Program-made: the position numbers and the translations under genes
Source: an uncultured bacterium
GTDB taxonomy: Bacteria; Actinomycetota; Coriobacteriia; Coriobacteriales; Coriobacteriaceae
Assembly: GCA_905215835.1 (NCBI GenBank)
Contig: CAJMRR010000099.1
Span: 1-7,551, forward strand
Direction of reading: 5' to 3'
DNA length: 7,551 nt
Shown: positions 1-4,482 of the stretch, one piece after another
Layout: the number at the start of each line of letters is the position of its first letter
How positions within the stretch are numbered: position 1 is the stretch's first letter
The notes under the pieces: model-generated
The model's database searches: none
What the model was told of the DNA's origin: nothing
What the model saw: only the letters and a program-made list of their open reading frames with translations

Positions 1-1079
1 GTGAGCAGCTTGGTGAGCGTGGTCTTGCCGGCACCGTTCTGGCCGACGATGCCCACGAGCTCGCCAGGATAGAGCGTCAGGCTAAGGTCGTGTACGGCGG
101 CGCCGCCATTGGGATAGGCAAACTCAACATGGTCGAAGGTGAGTACGGGTTCGGCGTCCTTGGCATGAGGACGCAACGACGGTGCATGCGGGGAACCGGT
201 GGGCGCCTGGGCTTCGATGGCCGCGTGTGCGGGGTCGACGATGCCCGAAATCAGGCGCTCAGCCTCATCGACATCCAAGCAGGGGGTACCGCTTACCAGG
301 CCATCGGCCTCGAGGATATTGAAGATACGCGTGACGCGAGGGCAGTCGACGCCGATGGCACGGAGCTCGTCGGTATGCGCGAAGACCTCGTGTGGCTCGC
401 CCTGCAGCGCAATTTCGCCATGGTTGAGCACGAGCACGCGGTTGCAGTACTCCGAGAGCAGAGCGACCTTTTGCTCAACGACGACGATGGTGATTCCAAG
501 TACGCGGTTTGCCTCACGCAGCGTCTCGAAGACCAATGTGGAGCTGGCGGGGTCGAGTGCCGCGGTGGGCTCGTCGAGAACCAAGACGCGCGGACGCATG
601 GCGAGGATGGCGGCGATGGCTACCTTTTGCTTCTGTCCGCCCGAGAGGGTTGCGATCTCGCGGTCGCGCAGGTCGCTGATGCCGACGGTCTCGAGCGTTT
701 CGCTCACGCGCTGCTCGATCAGGTCGTGGGGAACGCCAAAGTTCTCGAGGCCAAAGAGCATCTCGTCCTCGACGACCGAAGCGACCATCTGCGTGTCGAT
801 ATCCTGCAGCACACTGCCGACGATCTGTGACACGTCGGTCAGCGAGACCTCGCAGGTGTCATGGCCGTCAACCATGACGGACCCAAAGAACGCGCCGGTG
901 TAGTGGTGGGGCACGGCACCTGACAGGCAGGCGGCAAGCGTAGACTTGCCGGCGCCCGAGGGCCCGATGATGCCGATGAAATCTCCCTTGTTCACGCTGA
1001 GCGAGATGTGGCTGAGCTCCTGCTCGGTCTGCGTGCCATAGGAGAACGAGACATCGTCGACGTTGATGATCGTTTCCAT
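1..1079 (-). CDS. ECF transporter ATPase with two ABC domains (3' part outside window)
   Basis: Partial gene of 359 visible codons, read from the ATG at 1079 and leaving the window at base 1. It is an ABC ATPase with tandem nucleotide-binding domains, the layout of fused EcfA-type subunits that energise ECF vitamin and amino-acid importers at the inner membrane face. Domain 1 shows Walker A GPSGAGKST (39-47), a Q-loop glutamine (about 92), signature LSGGQ (145-149) and Walker B VLVLDEP (165-171) with catalytic Glu170. The usual H-loop histidine is replaced by Gln203 (VVVEQK). A linker of about 70 residues leads to domain 2, whose Walker A GQNGAGKTT (346-354) is the last motif before the edge. 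The start has an AAAGG Shine-Dalgarno site about 6 nt upstream. It lies downstream of the S component on the same strand, so the two probably form one transporter; the EcfT membrane partner is not in the window. No Trp occurs in the visible part. Confidence 0.93.
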   Translation of the reverse strand, partial: METIINVDDVSFSYGTQTEQELSHISLSVNKGDFIGIIGPSGAGKSTLAACLSGAVPHHYTGAFFGSVMVDGHDTCEVSLTDVSQIVGSVLQDIDTQMVASVVEDEMLFGLENFGVPHDLIEQRVSETLETVGISDLRDREIATLSGGQKQKVAIAAILAMRPRVLVLDEPTAALDPASSTLVFETLREANRVLGITIVVVEQKVALLSEYCNRVLVLNHGEIALQGEPHEVFAHTDELRAIGVDCPRVTRIFNILEADGLVSGTPCLDVDEAERLISGIVDPAHAAIEAQAPTGSPHAPSLRPHAKDAEPVLTFDHVEFAYPNGGAAVHDLSLTLYPGELVGIVGQNGAGKTTLTKLL

Positions 1080-1097
1080 GGATACCTTTCATAGTCA

Positions 1098-1151
1098 TTG
1101 GGGACGTTCTTAAATGACTAATTATGACTAATCGCTTAAGAACGTCCCCAA
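1098..1151. repeat. Perfect 16-bp inverted repeat in the ATPase 5' region
   Basis: Arms at 1098-1113 and 1136-1151 are exactly complementary (core GGGGACGTTCTTAA) around a 22-nt spacer. The spacer holds a tandem direct repeat ATGACTAAT (1114-1122 and 1124-1132), and the inverse TAGTCAT sits just outside the left arm at 1092-1098. The palindrome ends 18 nt before the ATPase start codon, next to its Shine-Dalgarno site. No U-tract adjoins either arm directly, although a T-run at 1160-1165 follows on the plus strand. Its form resembles a REP-like or transposon-end palindrome; this is inference. Confidence 0.8.
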
Positions 1152-1184
1152 AAGCTATCTTTTTTGAATAATGGAGCACGGAGA

Positions 1185-1285
1185 CGGCTTTACGAGGGGC
1201 CCCGGGTTGGCGCGAAAGAGGAGCGAAGCGTACTTGGGAGCGCGAGCGACGAATGAACGCCAAGATGGGGTGGCTCGTAAAGCCG
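1185..1285 (-). repeat. Palindromic intergenic repeat, copy 1 (about 101 bp)
   Basis: Outer arms 1185-1196 and 1274-1285 are a perfect 12-bp inverted repeat (CGGCTTTACGAG). Inner arms TTGGCG (1207-1212) and CGCCAA (1258-1263) add a second stem. The central 46 nt (1214-1259) match copy 2 at 6705-6750 (opposite strand) at 40 of 46 positions. The element begins 6 nt after the S-component stop codon and lies inside the S component to ATPase gap. Strand is given as the transcription direction of the preceding gene. Confidence 0.8.
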
Positions 1286-1291
1286 AGCGGG

Positions 1292-1864
1292 TTAGTTGAG
1301 CTTCAGGGCCTTCTGGATGGGCAGATAGAGGGCGCCGACCAGAATGGCGTTAAAGACGGCGGTCATGGCGACGACGGGCAGCATGGCGGCGGCGAGCTCG
1401 CCGACCACGCCGAGCATGGCCATCTTGATGATCATGAAGATGACGCCGGAGACAAAGGTGGTCAGGAAGGTTGCGACAATGGCGATGGCGGGCTTGACCT
1501 GACCGTTCTTGCCGGCGGCGTTGACGATGCCGGCCATGAGCATGGCGGCGATGCCCTCGGCGGCAAAATCGACGAACGGCGAAGTGGTGGTGATCTGGAT
1601 CACGGCAGCCGAGATGAGGCCAATGACGAGCGCCTGGCCGATGTTGGGGCGAACGACCAGGATGGTGAGGCAGAAGGCCGAGATGATGAACTCGGGGCTG
1701 ATCATGCCGCCCGAGATGCCCGAGATGGCCTTGCCGACGGTGAAGTTGAGGATGAAGCCGGCAGCGAGCAGGATGGCGAGCAGGACGAGGGCGCGGACGT
1801 CGAGTTTGCCGCGGTCGGCGGTCTGGACGGTGCGGGGCTGGGCGGCGGTGGTGTTCTGAGACAT
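1292..1864 (-). CDS. ECF transporter S component, probable tryptophan-specific subunit
   Basis: A 190-residue integral membrane protein. After a polar N-terminus (about 1-22) there are about six hydrophobic segments, roughly at 24-46, 54-71, 75-92, 100-117, 124-150 and 154-183, which fits ECF S components (about 170-210 aa) that bind the substrate and dock on the EcfA/EcfT module. The start at 1864 is chosen because AAAGGA (1873-1878) sits 8 nt upstream; the in-frame ATG at 1894 would put this site inside the gene. The substrate is inferred from the upstream attenuator with three Trp codons, not from a binding-site motif; the known tryptophan S component is TrpP. The protein itself contains no Trp. 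The double ATPase lies downstream on the same strand, 212 bp away. An S component for another aromatic or Trp-linked compound remains possible. Confidence 0.85.
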   Translation of the reverse strand: MSQNTTAAQPRTVQTADRGKLDVRALVLLAILLAAGFILNFTVGKAISGISGGMISPEFIISAFCLTILVVRPNIGQALVIGLISAAVIQITTTSPFVDFAAEGIAAMLMAGIVNAAGKNGQVKPAIAIVATFLTTFVSGVIFMIIKMAMLGVVGELAAAMLPVVAMTAVFNAILVGALYLPIQKALKLN

Positions 1865-1930
1865 GGTGAAAATCCTTTCGGAATGGGGGTGCAAGAGAAA
1901 AGCGGAGGCGCGTGATGCGAATGCGATCGG
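1865..1930 (-). promoter_or_regulatory. S-component 5' UTR with 3' half of long-range inverted repeat
   Basis: Between the attenuator terminator and the S-component start codon. Bases 1910-1930 are complementary to 2019-2039 at 20 of 21 positions, the single mismatch being A opposite C in the RNA. The partner segment covers the leader-peptide codons directly after the Trp run. The Shine-Dalgarno site at 1873-1878 is not part of the pairing. This segment is present only in read-through transcripts. Confidence 0.6.
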
Positions 1931-1941
1931 GCTCGAGATAG

Positions 1942-1969
1942 AAAAAAGCCCCCGGTCGAAACCGGAGGC
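1942..1969 (-). terminator. Attenuator terminator with UUCG loop
   Basis: On the minus strand the arms GCCTCCGGT (1969-1961) and ACCGGGGGC (1956-1948) form a 9-bp stem with one G-U pair and a TTCG tetraloop, followed by six T (1947-1942). Flanking A and T residues can lengthen the stem. It lies 39 nt after the leader-peptide stop codon and 77 nt before the S-component start, so it would abort transcription before the transporter gene unless antitermination occurs. Confidence 0.9.
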
Positions 1970-1999
1970 CTTCCAATCACCTAGAGCGCAAAAACAGGC

Positions 2000-2021
2000 G
2001 TGAGGGACTCACTGTCGACCG
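2000..2021 (-). promoter_or_regulatory. Candidate attenuator switch segments
   Basis: Several pairings can be read here. On the minus strand CGGTCGA (2021-2015, last sense codons of the leader peptide) is complementary to TCGACCG (1959-1953), which is the loop and part of the 3' arm of the terminator; this is a possible antiterminator that a ribosome at the stop codon would mask. GTGAG/CTCAC (2012-2000) is a small hairpin over the stop codon. TCACGCC (2004-1998) is complementary to GGCGTGA (2040-2034), directly after or overlapping the last Trp codon. Which pairs form in vivo is inference. Confidence 0.45.
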
Positions 2022-2077
2022 ATCGTATTCGCATCACGCCACCACCAGTTGTTGAGAGACTTCATCGTGTTCTTCAT
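2009..2077 (-). CDS. Tryptophan leader peptide (22 aa, three consecutive Trp codons)
   Basis: A short reading frame from ATG at 2077 to TGA at 2009-2011, preceded by AAAGGAG (2086-2092) 8 nt upstream. The product begins MKNTMKSLNN, continues WWWRDANT and ends IGRQ; the three TGG codons are at 2039-2047. Runs of the cognate codon in a short peptide followed by a terminator are the hallmark of ribosome-mediated attenuation, as in trpL of enterobacteria and the trp leaders of actinobacteria. The peptide itself probably has no function beyond sensing charged tRNA-Trp by ribosome stalling. It controls the S component and probably the ATPase downstream. No T-box features were seen, so ribosome stalling is the favoured mechanism. 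Confidence 0.9.
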   Translation of the reverse strand: MKNTMKSLNNWWWRDANTIGRQ

Positions 2078-2129
2078 GTTGGTGGCTCCTTTCGTGATGC
2101 CGTGGCGCGGTCGCACCTAGTTGCTGTTG

Positions 2130-2149
2130 CGCTGCACTATAGCACAGCG
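2130..2149 (-). promoter_or_regulatory. Extended -10 promoter of the leader/transporter unit, within a small palindrome
   Basis: On the minus strand TGC followed by TATAGT (2144-2136) gives an extended -10 (TGnTATAGT) about 60 nt before the leader-peptide start. No good -35 hexamer is seen at 16-18 bp. The -10 is enclosed by the inverted repeat CGCTG (2130-2134) and CAGCG (2145-2149), which could be an operator or chance. Confidence 0.6.
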
Positions 2150-2162
2150 AAGTGTGTGCGGG

Positions 2163-2200
2163 GAAATCTTTTTTGAAAAGATTTCAGGCGGTTTCCCGCC
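2163..2200. repeat. Two adjacent small hairpins between convergent regulatory regions
   Basis: GAAATCTTTT (2163-2172) and AAAAGATTTC (2176-2185) form a perfect 10-bp stem with a 3-nt loop. Directly after it GGCGG (2187-2191) and CCGCC (2196-2200) form a 5-bp stem with a TTTC loop. They lie between the dipeptidase terminator and the leader promoter. The function is unknown; the first could be a second terminator or an upstream promoter element. Confidence 0.5.
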
Positions 2201-2204
2201 GGTC

Positions 2205-2255
2205 AAAAGAGCGGGCTGAGCGGGCGTGGTGACTCATGTGCCCCGCCCGCTCAGC
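2205..2255 (-). terminator. Rho-independent terminator of the dipeptidase gene
   Basis: GCTGAGCGGGC (2215-2225) and GCCCGCTCAGC (2245-2255) are perfect inverted repeats, extended by one more pair to 12 bp with a 17-nt loop. On the minus strand the 3' arm is followed by CCGCTCTTTTG. The GAGCGGGC of the first arm can alternatively pair with the second GCCCGCTC copy that directly precedes TTTT. It starts 16 nt after the dipeptidase stop codon. Confidence 0.8.
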
Positions 2256-2270
2256 TAGGACATGAGGGCC

Positions 2271-4073
2271 TTAGGCCTTCTTGCGACGATAGATCACGTA
2301 GGCGCAGACACCGATGATGACGACGGCGCCAACGGCCATGGCGGCCATGTTGTTGCCCCCGGACTTCTCCTCGGTGACCTCTTCCTCTTCGGCCTCGGGC
2401 TCGGCCACGTCCTCATCGGAAAGGGCCTCGTCGGCGTAGGTGATGGACTCGACCAGGCAGTCGTTGTCGGCATCGTAGTCACTCGGGACGAACTCCTCGG
2501 AGAAATCCTCCTCCTTGAGGTAGTCACGCATCTCCTCGAGCATAGCCTTGCACTTGAGGTAGGTGTTCTTGGTGGCAGCCTTGCCGGCCTTGTTGGCCAG
2601 GGCCATGCGGGCCTCGGTGCCTTCTTCGGCCTGCATGGCCTCGTCGACGGTCAGGTTCTGCTCGATGAGTTCCTTCTGCAGGGCGTCGAGATAGGCGCGG
2701 ACGCCGGTGGCGCAGCGGTCGCGGTTCTCATAGGCGAGCGTGTTGATGTCCATGAGGACGTAGTTGATGGAGTTCTTGGGCTCCTCGTTGTTCACGACAT
2801 CTTCCTCTTCGCAGTGATCGAAGGAGACATCCTGATCGCTGAAGTAGGGGCTGACCTCGGTGAGCAGTGCGGAGTAGAGGGGGATGGCGACGGAGAACTC
2901 AGCGTTGGAGAGCATCTTCCACTGGATGGTCGCGATCTCGGGATCCATGCCGTGACGGATCTGGAAGGTGTGGATCTCGGTGTTGCGGTTGGAGCCGATG
3001 GCATAGGCGCCGTCGGTGTTGGCGTTGAGGCCGGCGACATTCTCGCCGCGAGCGGCAAAGGAACGAATCATCTCAAAGGTGTTCCAGTCGGACTTGCCGG
3101 GCTGGAAGAACAGCGGCTGCATCTCGTGGACCAGGGCGCCGGTCGTGGCGCGAGCCTCTTCGCGCTCGTCCTTGACGATCTCGTAGTCAGTGCCTTCAGC
3201 CAGCGGGGCCATGAAGTAATCGCGACCCTGGATATAGCGCGACCACTGGTGCATACCGGCCTCGTCGATCTCCTCGCCGTAGGTCTTGGCGACGTCGAAC
3301 TTGCCGTCGGTGTACTCGGCAAAGCCCTTCTCCTTAGGCATGGACTCGATGCCCTCGGAATGGAGACAGTTCTCGGTGTCATCGAGGTCGACGTTATAGG
3401 TGAGGTTGCCGATGTTGGGGTTGAGCGAGGCGATGTCATCGGCGAGCTTCATAGCAATCCACTGATGGCCGGAAAGCGCGGCGAACAACCAGGTCTCGGT
3501 GCTGTCGGCGATGATGATCTGATCGTTGGAGCAGACGCCCTGCTCGTCGATCAGGCTGCCGATGAGCTCGACACCCTCGCGGGCCGTGGCGCTCTCGCCC
3601 AGGATGACGCTGGCATAGCTGTATTCGCCAATGCCAGTCTCCTCGGTGATGGGGTCGGCTTTTTCGGCCTTCTCGTTATAGGAGGTGCTCAACGTGGCAG
3701 AGCAGGAGACGCCCTTCTCGTTGATGCCTGCTTCGGAATATGCGTCGTAGCGATCTTCCCACTGCGAGGGGTTGTCGCGAACGAAGGTGTAGCGGTGGGT
3801 TGCGCCCTTGGACTTGTACTCAAAACCGGACTCGACCGAGGTGTACTCGTTGCCGTCCTTGTGTGCGGGCTCAATGCCAAAGTGCTTGACATAGCGCGGA
3901 CCGAAGTCCTCGGAACGGCCGTAATACGTGTTGCCGTCTGCCGTGAGCTTGCTGCCCATGTAGATCTGGGTGCAGGCGAGTGCCGAAGTCGGCATGGCCA
4001 TGATGGCCGCTGCTCCAAACGCAAGGCCGCAGCCGAGCTTTTTGAGCGTGTTGACAGGATGAGTAAACCTCAT
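2271..4073 (-). CDS. Secreted, membrane-anchored C69-family dipeptidase
   Basis: A 600-residue protein of the C69 (PepD-like) family, N-terminal-nucleophile Cys dipeptidases that cleave dipeptides and other small amide substrates. The N-terminus has Lys11-Lys12, a hydrophobic stretch (about 14-30) and ALA before Cys34; Cys34 is the expected nucleophile exposed by processing (CTQIYMGSKLTADGNTYYGR). Family signatures follow: GRSED (52-56), EAGINEKGVS (about 114-123), NDQIIIADSTETW (183-195) and SGHQW (201-205). The C-terminus carries an acidic linker (about 550-575), one membrane span (576-595) and RRKKA, so the enzyme probably faces outward and is held at the membrane; there is no LPXTG motif. 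It is longer than plain C69 dipeptidases (about 470-500 aa) because of the tail. Start 4073 is chosen for GGGAGG at 4078-4083; the in-frame ATG at 4133 lacks such a site and would bury the signal peptide. It is monocistronic, with its own terminator. Confidence 0.92.
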   Translation of the reverse strand: MRFTHPVNTLKKLGCGLAFGAAAIMAMPTSALACTQIYMGSKLTADGNTYYGRSEDFGPRYVKHFGIEPAHKDGNEYTSVESGFEYKSKGATHRYTFVRDNPSQWEDRYDAYSEAGINEKGVSCSATLSTSYNEKAEKADPITEETGIGEYSYASVILGESATAREGVELIGSLIDEQGVCSNDQIIIADSTETWLFAALSGHQWIAMKLADDIASLNPNIGNLTYNVDLDDTENCLHSEGIESMPKEKGFAEYTDGKFDVAKTYGEEIDEAGMHQWSRYIQGRDYFMAPLAEGTDYEIVKDEREEARATTGALVHEMQPLFFQPGKSDWNTFEMIRSFAARGENVAGLNANTDGAYAIGSNRNTEIHTFQIRHGMDPEIATIQWKMLSNAEFSVAIPLYSALLTEVSPYFSDQDVSFDHCEEEDVVNNEEPKNSINYVLMDINTLAYENRDRCATGVRAYLDALQKELIEQNLTVDEAMQAEEGTEARMALANKAGKAATKNTYLKCKAMLEEMRDYLKEEDFSEEFVPSDYDADNDCLVESITYADEALSDEDVAEPEAEEEEVTEEKSGGNNMAAMAVGAVVIIGVCAYVIYRRKKA

Positions 4074-4276
4074 AATCCCTCCCAACCGTTGAAACCCCGC
4101 GAAACCGTACGGAGCTTCAGCTAATAAATACATCTATTAGCCTATCGGAAGTCTAAAGAGTATTCATCTAATTCGACGAAATACTCGATGAGCGTCCCAA
4201 AATATGCGATAAGCGGATAAGAATACTCATTTCGTAGCTTTACTTAAATAAAGGCACCCTGCAATTACTGTATCTG
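4074..4276 (-). promoter_or_regulatory. Dipeptidase upstream region with three spaced GAGTATTY sites
   Basis: An AT-richer stretch of about 200 bp. Three 8-mers of form GAGTATT(C/T) or its complement lie at 4158-4165 (plus orientation), 4179-4186 and 4221-4228 (both minus orientation). Their starts are 21 and 42 bp apart, close to two and four helical turns. The first two form an inverted repeat. ACGAAAT (4176-4182) and ATTTCGT (4229-4235) add another inverted pair. No convincing sigma70 promoter could be picked. These sites are candidate operators for a dimeric regulator; no regulator is visible in the window. Confidence 0.45.
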
Positions 4277-4300
4277 AATAAAGCGCCTTGCACGGGGCGC
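4277..4300 (-). terminator. Second tandem terminator of the lipid kinase unit
   Basis: On the minus strand GCGCC (4300-4296) and GGCGC (4287-4283) form a short GC stem followed by TTTATT. It lies directly after the first terminator and is weaker. Confidence 0.6.
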
Positions 4301-4344
4301 AAAGAAAATCCCCTGCTGTTTGGCAAATGCATAAACAGCAGGGG
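4301..4344 (-). terminator. Strong rho-independent terminator of the lipid kinase unit
   Basis: CCCCTGCTGTTT (4344-4333 on the minus strand) pairs perfectly over 12 bp with AAACAGCAGGGG (4321-4310) around an 11-nt loop, followed by ATTTTCTTT. It begins 36 nt after the stop codon of the 30-aa protein, so that short gene is inside the transcript. Confidence 0.9.
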
Positions 4345-4380
4345 AGACGATAATTGGATGAATATCATACCAATGTGGAA

Positions 4381-4473
4381 TTACTTCTTCCGGCGGTGGA
4401 TCACGTTGATCGCATAGCCGACGAGCATGGCCAAAACGATGATGATAAAGCCGAGCAGGGGATTGTCGTTCAT
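4381..4473 (-). CDS. 30-aa single-span membrane microprotein
   Basis: A short gene of 30 codons. The product starts MNDNPLLGF, has one hydrophobic segment (about residues 5-25, rich in Ile, Leu and Val) and ends in the basic tail HRRKK, which predicts an N-out, C-in single-pass protein. It is supported by an ideal AGGAGG site (4479-4484) five nt before ATG; this site overlaps the TAG stop of the lipid kinase gene, leaving only 9 nt between the genes, so translational coupling is likely. A strong terminator follows. I do not recognise a family. Its place after a lipid kinase suggests a small membrane partner or regulator of that enzyme, but this is inference. Confidence 0.75.
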   Translation of the reverse strand: MNDNPLLGFIIIVLAMLVGYAINVIHRRKK

Positions 4474-4482
4474 AGGGTCCTC

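Noticed and set aside
90..903. Plus-strand open frames opposite the ABC ATPase
   Set aside because: The minus frame carries Walker A, LSGGQ and Walker B; the plus frames have no recognisable motif.
1253..1915. Plus-strand open frame rich in Gly and Asp opposite the S component
   Set aside because: Antisense shadow running through the repeat and the S-component gene; the minus frame encodes clear membrane spans and has a ribosome site.
1865..2130. T-box or metabolite riboswitch in the transporter leader
   Set aside because: The leader is short and dominated by a translated peptide with a Trp run; I see no T-box sequence or specifier domain.
3972..3995. Lipoprotein reading of the ALAC sequence in the dipeptidase
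   Set aside because: The lipobox is imperfect (Leu at -2, Ala at -3), and in C69 enzymes this Cys is the catalytic N-terminal nucleophile.
2262..4124. A 620-codon open frame on the plus strand opposite the dipeptidase gene
   Set aside because: It mirrors the real gene and arises from GC-rich codon use; the product is a repetitive Gly/Val/Asp/Leu series without motifs and has no ribosome site.
4074..4133. Longer dipeptidase start at ATG 4133
   Set aside because: No ribosome site there, it would place 20 extra residues before the signal peptide, and GGGAGG fits the ATG at 4073.
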